From: Streptomyces prunicolor NBRC 13075
GTDB lineage: Bacteria; Actinomycetota; Actinomycetes; Streptomycetales; Streptomycetaceae
Assembly: GCF_000367365.1 (NCBI RefSeq)
Contig: NZ_BARF01000047.1
Location: 1-64,000, forward strand
Length of the DNA stretch: 64,000 bases
Direction of reading: 5' to 3'
Shown here: in pieces, positions 53,034 to 62,015 of the stretch
How positions within the stretch are numbered: position 1 is the first letter of the stretch
How the letters are laid out: every line of letters begins with the position of its first letter
Notes under the pieces: generated by a model
Database searches by the model: none
Told to the model about the DNA's origin: nothing
What the model saw: the letters and a program-made list of their open reading frames with translations, nothing else
Made by a program: the position numbers and the translations under genes

Positions 53034-54059
53034 TCAGCGCGCCATCGCCTCCACCAGCACGCTCCCGGTCGTCCGGGCCACGACGAAGGACTCGCCCCTG
53101 ACCGCCTTCGCGTCCAGGGAGATGCGGTGGCTGCCGGGTTCCAGGACGCCGTCGAAGACGTCCTGCGTGTGGCTGCGGTAGAGGCGGTCGAGACGGTACG
53201 CCGTGACGCGCACCCGGCACGGTGAGGTGACCTCGATGCCCGCCTCGCCGTCGGCGGCGACCAGGCGGGTCAGCCGGTGCTGCTCGGCGGGGCGGCGGTC
53301 CAGGGCGTGTTCGATCTGGGCGACGAGGAGCGGGACGATGGGGGCGAGGCCGTCGACGTACGCCACATCGACGCCCGCGCGGTCGAACGCGGCCTGTACG
53401 GCGGCCCGTTCGGCCTGGGTGACGGCCCGGCCGAAGGCCACGGCGCCGTAGCCGCGCAGTTCGTCGGCGGGGACGTGGGTCGCGTCGCCGGTGATGTCAG
53501 CGCCGATGCCGATGGCGCGCAGAGCGGCGGCGAGCTTGGCGAGGACCGCTACGCGGGCGCCGATCAGCAGGACCCGGCGTTTGGCGACGGGGGCCTCAGT
53601 GCCGTCGATGAGGGAGTCGAGGGCCGCGCGGTACTCGGCTCCGGCGAAGCGGAAGGGGCCTATGCCGTGGTAGCCGTTGCGCTCCAGGTCGGCGTGTTCG
53701 TCGGTCTGCCAGGCGAAGTCGCGCCAGATGAAGTCGGCGCCGTCCCGCTGGATGACGGCGGTGACGGCGCCGCAGGCCAGGTCCTCGCACTCGGGGCAGC
53801 CGTAGATGACGTAGCGGCCGCCCTCCAGTGGGGCGTCCGTCTCCAGGAGGAGGCTGCGGATCTGGGCGGTGAAGATCGCGGGCGGGACGTCGGAGGCGAG
53901 CGGGGAGACGGCGTCCAGGTCGGTGAGCTGGAACAGCAGCGGGCGGCCGTCGACGATGAAGTCGACGAAGTCGCGGTGCACCTGGTAGCCGCCGTCCGCG
54001 AGGACTTCACCGGCACGCATCGCCGGTGCCAGGCCGAAGGCCGCGTATTCGGCAGACAT
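53034..54059 (-). CDS. Conserved hypothetical protein with two-part layout
   Basis: A 341-residue protein. I do not recognise a characterised family. The N-terminal half (to about 130) includes YVIYGCPECEDLACGAVTAV, a cluster of three cysteines that could bind metal, and WRDFAWQTDEHADLERNGYH. The next part has a possible Rossmann-like start (RRVLLIGARVAVLAKLAAAL), and the C-terminus is a beta-rich segment (SHRISLDAKAVRGESFVV). No signal peptide. It is divergent from the FAD gene at 54126. Related Streptomyces proteins are usually called oxidoreductases without evidence. Confidence 0.7.
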   Translation of the reverse strand: MSAEYAAFGLAPAMRAGEVLADGGYQVHRDFVDFIVDGRPLLFQLTDLDAVSPLASDVPPAIFTAQIRSLLLETDAPLEGGRYVIYGCPECEDLACGAVTAVIQRDGADFIWRDFAWQTDEHADLERNGYHGIGPFRFAGAEYRAALDSLIDGTEAPVAKRRVLLIGARVAVLAKLAAALRAIGIGADITGDATHVPADELRGYGAVAFGRAVTQAERAAVQAAFDRAGVDVAYVDGLAPIVPLLVAQIEHALDRRPAEQHRLTRLVAADGEAGIEVTSPCRVRVTAYRLDRLYRSHTQDVFDGVLEPGSHRISLDAKAVRGESFVVARTTGSVLVEAMAR

Positions 54060-54125
54060 GCTGTGAGTATCCCCAGCGCGAGGGCGATGTGAGCACGGCA
54101 TGGGGTATTCCGCTACCGTCCGCGC

Positions 54126-55079
54126 ATGGAGACCGGTGTGAACGGCGATGTGATCGTGGTCGGCGGGGGCGTCATCGGGTTGACGACGGCCGTCGTGCTG
54201 GCGGAGCGCGGTGCCCGGGTGCGGGTGTGGACGCGGGAGCCTGTCGAGCTGACGACCTCGGCGGTCGCGGGCGCGCTGTGGTGGCCGTACCGGATCGAGC
54301 CGGAGGCGCTCGTCGGTGAGTGGGCGCTCCAATCGCTCGCCGTGTACGAGGAGTTGGCGGCGCGGCCCGAGGAGACCGGCGTACGCATGGTCGAGGGTGT
54401 ACAGGGCGAGACGCGGCTGGACGAGCTGGGGCCGTGGGCGGCCCGGGTACCGGGGCTGCGGGAGGCGCGGGTCGAGGAGTACGCGGGCGGTGGGCTGTGG
54501 GCGCGGTTGCCGCTGATCGACATGGCGGCCCATCTGCCGTGGCTGCGCGGGCGGTTCCTGGAGTTGGGCGGGACCGTCGAGGAGCGGTCGGTGGTGGATC
54601 TCACGGAGGTACCGGCGTCCGTCGTGGTCAACTGCACGGGGCTCGACTCGCTGGACCTCGTGCCCGATCCCTCGGTGCGGCCGGTGCGCGGGCAGTTGGT
54701 CGTCGTGGAGAACCCGGGGATCACGACCTGGCTGACGTCGGTCGGCCACTCGGCGGACACGTCCACGTACTTCTTCCCGCAGCCGGACCGGCTGATCCTG
54801 GGCGGTACGGCCGAGGAGGACGCCTGGTCGACGACGCCCGACCCCGCGACCGCCGAGGCGATCATCGCCCGCTGCGCGGCGATCCGACCGGAGATCGCCG
54901 GGGCACGCGTACTGGCACACCGGGTCGGGCTGCGGCCGTCACGGCCTTCGGTGCGGCTGGAGCGTCAAGTACTGCGGGACGGGCGGGTGTTGGTGCACAA
55001 CTACGGTCACGGTGGGGCGGGGATCACGGTGGCGTGGGGGTGTGCGCGGGAGGCGGCGGGGCTGGTGGGAGCGGCTTGA
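54126..55079 (+). CDS. D-amino-acid-oxidase-like FAD enzyme
   Basis: A 317-residue flavoprotein. FAD motif: DVIVVGGGVIGLTTAVVLAERGA; the DAAO-type AVAGALWWPYRIEP, CTGLDSLDLVPDPSVRPVRG and the C-terminal block LRPSRPSVRLE plus HNYGHGGAGITVAWG. It should oxidise a D-amino acid to its keto acid with release of peroxide. Substrate arginine and tyrosine are consistent with the family. No export signal, so cytosolic. Confidence 0.92.
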   Translation: METGVNGDVIVVGGGVIGLTTAVVLAERGARVRVWTREPVELTTSAVAGALWWPYRIEPEALVGEWALQSLAVYEELAARPEETGVRMVEGVQGETRLDELGPWAARVPGLREARVEEYAGGGLWARLPLIDMAAHLPWLRGRFLELGGTVEERSVVDLTEVPASVVVNCTGLDSLDLVPDPSVRPVRGQLVVVENPGITTWLTSVGHSADTSTYFFPQPDRLILGGTAEEDAWSTTPDPATAEAIIARCAAIRPEIAGARVLAHRVGLRPSRPSVRLERQVLRDGRVLVHNYGHGGAGITVAWGCAREAAGLVGAA

Positions 55080-55197
55080 GGAGTTCGGCCGCCTTCCCGG
55101 CCTGGGCGACGTGGGCAATGTGCAAATTTCGACCTCCTCGCCCCGCCTGCGCGACGGAGGCGGCCAGAGGAGTTCAGCCTCCCCAGCCCGTCTACCC

Positions 55198-55237
55198 GAC
55201 GGGGGCGGCGGAGCCCACTCGCTCCGTCGCCCCCGTC
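55198..55237. terminator. Bidirectional hairpin between convergent genes
   Basis: A 17-bp stem (GACGGGGGCGGCGGAGC against its near complement, one mismatch) with a six-base loop. It lies between the FAD enzyme gene and the convergent dipeptidyl-peptidase gene. Confidence 0.75.
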
Positions 55238-55254
55238 GAGCCGTCAATCGACGG

Positions 55255-57219
55255 TCAGTTGCCCGGTACCCGCTGAGTGGATCGCGGTGACCGTACGCCG
55301 TCGAGAGTCGTGACCGACGGTGTCCTGGCACCGGCACCCGCCGTGGCCTTCGTGAACGCCGACGCGCCGCCGACGAGCGGGAGTTGGGCCGAGGTGCGGG
55401 ACAGGTCCAGGGTGAGGGTCGGGGTGCTGGACGGCGGATCGATGAGGTCCTTGTCCGTGCCCGCGACGATCAGGGCTAGGCGGTGCCCGGCCGGGACGAC
55501 GTGGTCGGTCGCCGCCAGGTCGAGGGTGATGGTGTACGCCTTGTCCGGGGTGAGCGGTACGCCCTTCGTGGCGGAGGCGTAGTTGCCGAGGTCGGCCCAG
55601 CCGCGGCTGACGACGTTGTAGTCAACTGCCTTGGTCTTGGCCTGGGTTGCCAGGAAGCAGGCGCTGTCGCCGACCGTGCTCTCGCCCCAGCAGGTGCGGT
55701 TCGTGAGCGTGGTGATGCCTTCGGCCGAGTCGGCGTAGTCGCGGATGGTGTCGGGGCCGACGTCGACAAGCACGGCCGAGAGATGGGCCGTTGACGTGGT
55801 GGGGGTCGCGGTGATCGTCACCTTCGAGGAGCCCGACAGGCGCAGGTCCTTCGTGAGGGGTCCGGTGACGAAACCGGCCTTGTCCGCGGTCGACTTGTCG
55901 ATCGCGGCGGCCCAATCGGTGTCGCTCTCCTGCGGGTTGTCCGTGAACGTCTCGGTGCCCGCGCCGGTGCGGAGGCCGAGCGTGCCCACGCCCGCCTGGG
56001 TGCCCTGCGCCGGGTGGAGGGTGGTCGTCGCGGTGCCGCTCGGCGGCCAGGTCGCCGACGTGACCCACTGGTCGGGGTGGCGTTCGACGTCGGCCATCGG
56101 CTGCCGGTCGATTCCGTTGTCGTAGCCGAGGAGTTCGTGGTCGAACCAGCGGTGCAGGGTGTCCACGAAGTCGGCGCGACGGTAGTCGAAGGGGTCGACG
56201 TGGCCGGTCTGGGAGAGCCAGATCTTGCGCTCGACGCCGTTCTTCGCGAGGGCGTCCCACCACTGGCCGAAGTTCTTGGTGCGGACGTTGAGGTCCTGCA
56301 TGCCGTGCACCAGGAACACGCTGGCCTTGACCTTGCTCGCGTCCTTGACGTAGTCGCGCTCGGTCCAGAACGGTGTCCAGTCGCCGGTGCGCGGGGCTCC
56401 GTCGACGATCTTCTGCTGGACGGCGGCGCACTTGGCCTGCGCGTCGGGGCTGTCGACGTAGCCGGAGAGCCAGTCCGGGCCGGAGTCGTAGAGCGGGGCG
56501 CCCTTGGCGAAGTAGTAGTCGTACCAGGAGGAGATGGCGCTGATCGGGACGATCGTCTTCAGGCCCTTCACACCGGTGGCGGCGACGCCGTTGGCGATGG
56601 TGCCGTCCCAGCTCTTGCCGATCATTCCGGTCTTGCCGTTGGTCCAACTCGCTTGTGTGCGTGCGGTTCCGGTGCGTGTCGTGTACGCCTTGGCGCGTCC
56701 GTTGAGCCAGTCGACGACGGCCTTCGCGGACTGGATGTCGGAGCGGCCGCCGACGTCGATGCAGCCGTCGGAGCGGTTGGTGCCGGCGACGTCGACGCCG
56801 ACGAAGGCGTAGCCGCGCGGCACGAAGTAGTTGTCGTAGAAGAGCGGCATCTGGACAACGTTGCCGCTCGCGTCGTACGTCTTCAGCTGGCTCTCGTTGC
56901 CGCGGCCGCAGCAGGAGTAGTAGGGGCTGGCGTCCATGATGACGGGGACTTTGCGGCCCTGTCGGGCGGGTTCGCTCGGCCGGACGATGTCGACGGCGAC
57001 CCGGTCGGTCTTTCCGTCACCGTCGCCGTCGAGTCCGGTGTCCACCCAGACGGCCTCGTGGATGGCCTTCGCGTAGGAGTAGACCGGTTGGCTCTCCTGC
57101 GGGGCGCTCTGGGCCGCTGTCGGGGTGAGGAAGGCGGCCAGGAGGGCGGTGATCCCCGCGGTCGCGAGCGATCTCCAGATCGTGAAGCGCGTGCGTTTCG
57201 GCATGCGCGGACGGTACAT
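55255..57219 (-). CDS. Secreted Xaa-Pro dipeptidyl-peptidase (S15 family)
   Basis: A 654-residue exported serine peptidase. Signal: basic MPKRTRFT, hydrophobic core AGITALLAAFLTPTA, cut near QSA-AP. The alpha/beta-hydrolase domain has the nucleophile block GMIGKSWDGTIANG, a charge-relay Asp in VHGMQDLNV, and the His in QTGHVDPF. The C-terminal jelly-roll domain (about 420-630, e.g. HLSAVLVDVGPD) is characteristic of S15/CocE. It releases X-Pro dipeptides from outside peptides. ATG 57219 has GGGAG. It diverges from a secreted aminopeptidase, a sensible pair for peptide use. Confidence 0.93.
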   Translation of the reverse strand: MYRPRMPKRTRFTIWRSLATAGITALLAAFLTPTAAQSAPQESQPVYSYAKAIHEAVWVDTGLDGDGDGKTDRVAVDIVRPSEPARQGRKVPVIMDASPYYSCCGRGNESQLKTYDASGNVVQMPLFYDNYFVPRGYAFVGVDVAGTNRSDGCIDVGGRSDIQSAKAVVDWLNGRAKAYTTRTGTARTQASWTNGKTGMIGKSWDGTIANGVAATGVKGLKTIVPISAISSWYDYYFAKGAPLYDSGPDWLSGYVDSPDAQAKCAAVQQKIVDGAPRTGDWTPFWTERDYVKDASKVKASVFLVHGMQDLNVRTKNFGQWWDALAKNGVERKIWLSQTGHVDPFDYRRADFVDTLHRWFDHELLGYDNGIDRQPMADVERHPDQWVTSATWPPSGTATTTLHPAQGTQAGVGTLGLRTGAGTETFTDNPQESDTDWAAAIDKSTADKAGFVTGPLTKDLRLSGSSKVTITATPTTSTAHLSAVLVDVGPDTIRDYADSAEGITTLTNRTCWGESTVGDSACFLATQAKTKAVDYNVVSRGWADLGNYASATKGVPLTPDKAYTITLDLAATDHVVPAGHRLALIVAGTDKDLIDPPSSTPTLTLDLSRTSAQLPLVGGASAFTKATAGAGARTPSVTTLDGVRSPRSTQRVPGN

Positions 57220-57349
57220 CGGTCAACTCCCGTGCTGGAAGAGGCACTCGGGGTCCTTCGGGGGGCATGACGGCCGAATGGCGATCGTGTGACAGGAGGG
57301 GCCGTGGACAGGCGCGGGGCCACAGGGGGTGAATAGGCTCCGTACAGAC

Positions 57350-57436
57350 TTCGTGGACCGACCCCTACGGCTCTTCGACCTTCGTGGACCCCCACGGCTC
57401 TCCGAACTTCTCGTGGAGCCCTACGACTTGGAGTTC
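57350..57436 (+). repeat. Three imperfect tandem repeats before the M1 peptidase gene
   Basis: Units of 27-31 bases start CTTCGTGGACC (57350), CTTCGTGGACC (57380) and CTTCTCGTGGAG (57407), each with a CCTACGG/CCACGG core. They end directly at the gene's ribosome site. Confidence 0.6.
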
Positions 57437-57438
57437 TC

Positions 57439-58926
57439 GTGCACCGCAGAATCATCGCGCCGGGCGCACTCGCGGCGGCCTCGCTCATGCTGGCGATCCC
57501 GGCGTCGGCGGCAAGCTACTCCCCCGGCGCTCCGGGCATCGGCGACCCCTACTACCCGGCGTACGGCAACGGCGGATACGACGTCTCGCACTACGACCTC
57601 AGGCTTCAATACCAGCCCACCACCGACGAGTTGGCGGGCACGGCGACGATCCTCGCGAAGACCACGCAGGATCTGTCCCGCTTCAACCTCGACTTCCTGC
57701 TGGACGTGAGCGAGGTGCGGGTCAACGGCGCCGCGGCGACCTTCGCGACCTCCGGCCAGCACGAGCTGGAGATCACCCCGAAGACCCCGCTGCCGAAGGG
57801 CACGCCGATCACGGTCGTGGTCCGCTACAGCGGGGTGCCGTCCACAAAGAGCGCGTACGGCTTCACCACCTGGCACCGCACGCCGGACGGGGCGGTCGCG
57901 GCGGACGAACCCGAGTCCGCGTGGTGGTGGTTCCCGAGCAACGACCACCCGAGCGACAAGGCGACGTACGACGTGTCGGTGGCCGTGCCGAACGGCACCC
58001 AGGCGATCTCCAACGGCACGCTCCAGTCGACGAGTTCACAACTCGGCTGGACCCGCTACAACTGGCGTCAGAACAAGCCGCAGGCCACCTATCTGGCCAC
58101 GCTCGCGCTCGGCAGGTTCGACATCACGACCAGCACCTCGGACGGCGGTGTCCCCGTCATCAACGCCTACAGCAAGGATCTCGGCGACAACGACGGGGCC
58201 GCGCGGGCGAGCGTCGAGCGCACCGGGGAGATCGTCGACTGGCTGAGCGGCTACTTCGGTCCGTATCCCTTCAGCACGGCCGGCGGGTACGTGCCCAACA
58301 CGACCACCGGGTACGCGCTGGAGACCCAGACCCGCGTCTACTACAGCCAGAGGCAGTTCGCGAACGGCGCCAACACCTCTGTCGTGGTGCATGAGTTGGC
58401 CCACCAGTGGTACGGCGACGACGTGTCGTTGAAGGGCTGGAAGGACATCTGGATCAACGAGGGCTTCGCGCGGTACGCGCAGTGGCTGTGGTCCGAGCAC
58501 GAGGGCGAGGGCACGGCGCAGCAGCTCGCCGACTATGTCTACGCCTCGCATCCGGCGGACGACGCGTTCTGGACGATCGCGCCGGGTGATCCCGGTCCGG
58601 AGGACCAGTTCGAGCTGCCGGTCTACGACCGGGGTGCGTTGGCCATCCAGGCGCTGCGGAACGAGATCGGTGACGACGCGTTCTTCGCGGTTCTGAAGGG
58701 GTGGCCGAAGGAGCACGCGTACGGCAACGCCTCTGTCGCGGACTTCCGGGCCTACGCCGAGCAGGTGTCGGGGAAGTCGCTTTCCGCGCTCTTCGACACG
58801 TGGTTGTTCCAGCCGACCAAGCCTGCGGCTCCGGCTGCGCGGAGTGCGTCGATCACGAAGGCGGGTGTGGCTCCGGTGCAGCCGAAGTCCTGGAAGAAGA
58901 TCGCGGCTACGAACGACGTGCACTGA
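57439..58926 (+). CDS. Secreted M1 family zinc aminopeptidase
   Basis: A 495-residue exported metallopeptidase. Signal peptide: MHRRIIAPGALAAASLMLAI cut near ASA-AS. The N-terminal beta domain (HYDLRLQYQPTTDELAG) leads to the catalytic HELAHQWYGD and NEGFA (third zinc ligand Glu). The usual GxMEN substrate motif is replaced by a GYALETQT sequence, as in a secreted bacterial subgroup. Shorter than full-length M1 enzymes. GTG at 57439 with GGAG. Divergent from the Xaa-Pro peptidase. Confidence 0.93.
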   Translation: MHRRIIAPGALAAASLMLAIPASAASYSPGAPGIGDPYYPAYGNGGYDVSHYDLRLQYQPTTDELAGTATILAKTTQDLSRFNLDFLLDVSEVRVNGAAATFATSGQHELEITPKTPLPKGTPITVVVRYSGVPSTKSAYGFTTWHRTPDGAVAADEPESAWWWFPSNDHPSDKATYDVSVAVPNGTQAISNGTLQSTSSQLGWTRYNWRQNKPQATYLATLALGRFDITTSTSDGGVPVINAYSKDLGDNDGAARASVERTGEIVDWLSGYFGPYPFSTAGGYVPNTTTGYALETQTRVYYSQRQFANGANTSVVVHELAHQWYGDDVSLKGWKDIWINEGFARYAQWLWSEHEGEGTAQQLADYVYASHPADDAFWTIAPGDPGPEDQFELPVYDRGALAIQALRNEIGDDAFFAVLKGWPKEHAYGNASVADFRAYAEQVSGKSLSALFDTWLFQPTKPAAPAARSASITKAGVAPVQPKSWKKIAATNDVH

Positions 58927-58944
58927 GCGTCCGCCGGGTTCGGT

Positions 58945-58962
58945 GCGCCCCTGAAGGGGCGC
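58945..58962. terminator. Hairpin between the convergent M1 and esterase genes
   Basis: GCGCCCC-tgaa-GGGGCGC, a seven-bp stem with a four-base loop, 18 bases after the M1 gene and just after the esterase stop on the other strand. Confidence 0.65.
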
Positions 58963-58981
58963 TCTCCTGGACGTGTCGACA

Positions 58982-60193
58982 TCAGCCGCCCTTGCCGGAA
59001 GCCGTGTCCTTGACGAACACGATCCCGTCGATGCCGGCCAGGTGCGCGGGGTCCAGCGGGGCGTAGCCGTACCAAGGGGACACGCGAGGGACGGGCGTCG
59101 GGTCGGCGAGCGCGGTGGCCAGTCGGCGGGCGTCGACCAGGCAGTGCTCCTGCGGGAGCGCGTACAGCAGTCCCTCGACGGTGTCCGGTGGCGGGGCGTC
59201 CACCCCCTGGTGGCGGATCGTGCCGAGGGCCGTGGCCAGGAAGGCGTACTCCTCGCCCGTGCGGGCGGCGACGATCGCACCGGCGCTCCACCACTCCAGC
59301 GGCAGGCCGCCCATCCGCATCGTGCTCCGGTCGCGCTGGAGGTGGCCGTTGTGGCCGTTCACCAGCGTCGGGCTCCGTTCGGCGGCGGCGAGCAGGTTGG
59401 CGGCCATCATCGAGTCCCGCAGGGCGACCAGTCGCGCCATGCGGCTCGGTGACGGGTCGGCCATCGCGGAGTGGTAGCGCAGCAGCCCGACCGCGGTGCG
59501 TCCGTACAGGCGCGCCCGATGCCACTCGTCCGGTGTGGACGTGGCGACCAGTTGTGGCGTCTGGGTTTCGAGCAGGGCCGTCAAGTCATCGGCGAGCAGA
59601 CGGAGTTGCCGGGCTTCGGGCGACCGCCCCACGGACCGGGAAGGGTCCCTCATAGCGGCGGGTTCGGTCCACCGGTCGTCGGCTCCGAGCAGTTCGCCGA
59701 GGGTTTCCGCGGTGCAGGGAAGGAGGGCGTCGTCGACCCTGGCGGTGAGGTAGGTGTGGAGTGCGGTGAGGGCCTGCCGCGGGCTCGCGGCGCCGGTGAT
59801 CTCCAGCGGGCCGTCGAACCCGGCGAACCGCACCTGCTCGGACTCGGGCCGGCCGTCGTTGAACGCGCGCATCCAGCGCACCAGTTCGCGGTTGGCCGCG
59901 AAGGCGCCCCACTCGTGGCTGAAGCCGCGCTCCATGACCTCGTCGAGGGCGCCTGCGCCCGAGGTGACGTGGTCGTCCACGACCAGACCCATCAGACAGT
60001 CGCTCTCGATGGCGATCGTGCGGTATCCCTCCTGCTCGACGAGGTGGCGGAAGAGCTCGTTCCGTACGTCGAGCAGAACATCCTCGCCGTGGGTGGGCTC
60101 ACCCAGGGCGAGCAGCCGTGGCCTGGTCGGGAGCAAGCTCATGACGGCAGCGGGGTCGACGGTGTGGACGGCAGCTGTGACAGCGGGAGTCAT
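58982..60193 (-). CDS. Erythromycin-esterase family protein
   Basis: A 403-residue member of the EreA/EreB family. Motifs: LLALGEPTHGEDVLLDVRNELF, TIAIESDCLMG (active-site Glu region) and VNGHNGHLQRD. Some relatives open the macrolide lactone ring; many are of unknown role. Here a divergent MerR-type regulator with operator repeats between them suggests inducible expression by a compound. The ATG at 60193 has a GAAGG only one base away, so a start further in (e.g. the methionine near residue 18) remains possible. Confidence 0.85.
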   Translation of the reverse strand: MTPAVTAAVHTVDPAAVMSLLPTRPRLLALGEPTHGEDVLLDVRNELFRHLVEQEGYRTIAIESDCLMGLVVDDHVTSGAGALDEVMERGFSHEWGAFAANRELVRWMRAFNDGRPESEQVRFAGFDGPLEITGAASPRQALTALHTYLTARVDDALLPCTAETLGELLGADDRWTEPAAMRDPSRSVGRSPEARQLRLLADDLTALLETQTPQLVATSTPDEWHRARLYGRTAVGLLRYHSAMADPSPSRMARLVALRDSMMAANLLAAAERSPTLVNGHNGHLQRDRSTMRMGGLPLEWWSAGAIVAARTGEEYAFLATALGTIRHQGVDAPPPDTVEGLLYALPQEHCLVDARRLATALADPTPVPRVSPWYGYAPLDPAHLAGIDGIVFVKDTASGKGG

Positions 60194-60195
60194 AC

Positions 60196-60226
60196 CTTCA
60201 ACGCTATCGTTGAAGCAACGGTTGAA
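60196..60226. promoter_or_regulatory. Operator repeats between esterase and MerR genes
   Basis: CTTCAACG (60196-60203) and CGTTGAAG (60208-60215) form a perfect inverted repeat with a 4-base centre. A third half-like site CGGTTGAA follows. The dyad starts three bases upstream of the esterase start codon. Confidence 0.7.
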
Positions 60227-60251
60227 ACTTTTGGTGGACAGTGGCAGGACA

Positions 60252-61013
60252 GTGAAGCAAAACCTTCAAAGCGGTGGTCGGCTCAGGCCGGTCGACCTGG
60301 CGCGCAGGCACGGTCTGTCGACGCAGGCGGTCCGCAACTACGAAGCGGCCGGGATCCTGCCGGCCGCCGAACGCTCCGCGCACGGCTACCGCACCTACAC
60401 GCCGCGGCACGCTCGGGCCCTGCACGCGTTTCTCGCGCTCGTGCCCGGACATGGCCACCGGACGGCCGCGGCGATCATGCAGGCGGTCAACCGGGACTCC
60501 GTCGAGGACGCGCTTCGGCTCATCGACGACAGTCATGTGCAGCTTCTCGACGACCGCCGCACCCTCCAGGCGGTCGAAGCCGCGCTGCGCGACCTCCGGC
60601 CCGTACCGGAGGAACGCGGCGACACGTTCGTAGGCCCGCTGGCGAGGAGGCTCGGCATCCGCCCGGCCACCCTGCGCACGTGGGAGCGCACCGGTCTGGT
60701 CCAGCCGCGCCGCGACCCGCGGACGGGCTACCGGATCTACGGCCCGGTCGACGTACGCGACGCCCTCCTGGTCCACCAGCTCAGACGGGGCGGTCACCTG
60801 CTCGAACAGATCGCCCCGCTGCTCTCCCAGGTCCGTTCCGCCGGAGGCGTCGCGCCGCTCGAATCGACACTGCGCGACTGGCAGGCCCGCCTCTCGGCCC
60901 GCGGGCGCGCCCTGCTCACCGGCGCCGCCGCACTGGACGCCTACCTCGGCCGTCCACCGGCGCACGGAGCCGGGCCGAGCGTCTCCGCCACCGCCTCGTC
61001 GGCCACGGTCTAG
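60252..61013 (+). CDS. MerR-type regulator with two HTH units (TioE-like)
   Basis: A 253-residue regulator. The first MerR helix-turn-helix reads RPVDLARRHGLSTQAVRNYEAAGILPAAERSAHGYRTY, and a second one follows (VGPLARRLGIRPATLRTWERTGLVQPRRDPRTGYRIY), with a C-terminal helical part (about 180-240). The double layout is known from TioE-family proteins. A start at GTG 60252 is used; GTG 60234 is an alternative, both without a good ribosome site. It is divergent from the esterase gene; its stop shares CTAG with the stop of the facing PfkB gene. Confidence 0.85.
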   Translation: MKQNLQSGGRLRPVDLARRHGLSTQAVRNYEAAGILPAAERSAHGYRTYTPRHARALHAFLALVPGHGHRTAAAIMQAVNRDSVEDALRLIDDSHVQLLDDRRTLQAVEAALRDLRPVPEERGDTFVGPLARRLGIRPATLRTWERTGLVQPRRDPRTGYRIYGPVDVRDALLVHQLRRGGHLLEQIAPLLSQVRSAGGVAPLESTLRDWQARLSARGRALLTGAAALDAYLGRPPAHGAGPSVSATASSATV

Positions 61014-61942
61014 TGCGGGGCAGCGACCGTCGAGGCCTCCACCTCCGCGACGTGTAGGAGGAGTTCGTCACGGCCGATCGCATCGACCTCCGTCGACGGC
61101 ACCGTGCACGCGTACGCCCCGGCGACCGCGCCGTACCGGGCGCATCGCTGCGGGGACTCCCCGTTCAGCCGACCGAAGAGGAAGGCGGAGGCGAAGGCGT
61201 CGCCCGCGCCGTTGGAGTCGACGACCGGTCTGCGGGGTGTGGTGGTCGGGATGTGGGTCACCTCGTCGTCGGCCAGCAGATACGCGCCCTCCGCCCCGGC
61301 GGTGGCGACGACCAGCTCGGCCCGGCCCCGCTCGGCGATCGCGCGCATCGTGCGTTCGGGCGTGCCGGTCAGTGCGGTGGTGGACAGGAAGACGATGTCC
61401 GCCGCGAGGGCGAACTCCTTCTGGTACGGGTTCTCGCCGTCCCAGTTGTGCAGGTCCGTCGAGATCGTCGTGCCGGACTCGCGGAGCAGCGGCAGGGCGT
61501 GGGCGCAGGGCTGGGTGATGGAGACGTGGGCATGGCGGCTCGCCTCGGCGAGGGCGCGGACCGTGGGTTCCGGGAGGCGGTCGTCGGGGTGGGCGCGGGT
61601 CGCGTCGTAGAGGGAGAGGCGCCTGCCGTCGGGGCCCACGAGGTTGACCGCGCGCTTGGTGCCTGCGGGCTGCGGGGCTTCGGTGAGCGGGATGCCGTGG
61701 TCGCGGTGCAGCGCGCGGACCAGGTCGCCCTCGGGGTCGGCGCCGAGCATGTCGAGGTGGTGGGTGCGCAGGCCCAGCGCGCCGAGGCCGAGGGCCACGA
61801 AGTCGCCGGTCTGGCCGGCGCGGGTGCGGATGCCGGGGTCGATCATGTAGCTGTCGGCGTACGGGAGCGGCAGTTCCGGGACGTGGACGATGGTGTCGAC
61901 GCCCGCGCCGCCGAGAACGAGGACGTCGATGTCACGGCTCAT
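61010..61942 (-). CDS. PfkB-family carbohydrate kinase
   Basis: A 310-residue ribokinase-fold kinase. It has the N-terminal GGAGVDTIVHVPELP, a GQTGDFVALGLGALG segment and the C-terminal catalytic motif RRPVVDSNGAGDAFASAFLFG (catalytic Asp in GAGD). The substrate, a sugar or nucleoside, is not clear. ATG 61942 with AAAGGAGG at good spacing. The stop codons of this and the facing regulator gene overlap (CTAG). Confidence 0.9.
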   Translation of the reverse strand: MSRDIDVLVLGGAGVDTIVHVPELPLPYADSYMIDPGIRTRAGQTGDFVALGLGALGLRTHHLDMLGADPEGDLVRALHRDHGIPLTEAPQPAGTKRAVNLVGPDGRRLSLYDATRAHPDDRLPEPTVRALAEASRHAHVSITQPCAHALPLLRESGTTISTDLHNWDGENPYQKEFALAADIVFLSTTALTGTPERTMRAIAERGRAELVVATAGAEGAYLLADDEVTHIPTTTPRRPVVDSNGAGDAFASAFLFGRLNGESPQRCARYGAVAGAYACTVPSTEVDAIGRDELLLHVAEVEASTVAAPH

Positions 61943-61962
61943 GACTCACAACCCTCCTTTTG

Positions 61963-62003
61963 GTTGCGCAAGATTCTGCAACTCCTTTCAGCCTGCGGCA
62001 AGT
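61963..62003 (-). promoter_or_regulatory. Repeated TTGC/GCAA motifs upstream of the PfkB gene
   Basis: The palindrome TTGCGCAA (61965-61972) is followed by TTCTGCAA and CTGCGGCAAG. This may be an operator of a sugar-responsive regulator encoded elsewhere. Confidence 0.4.
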
Positions 62004-62015
62004 TGGTTCGACGGC

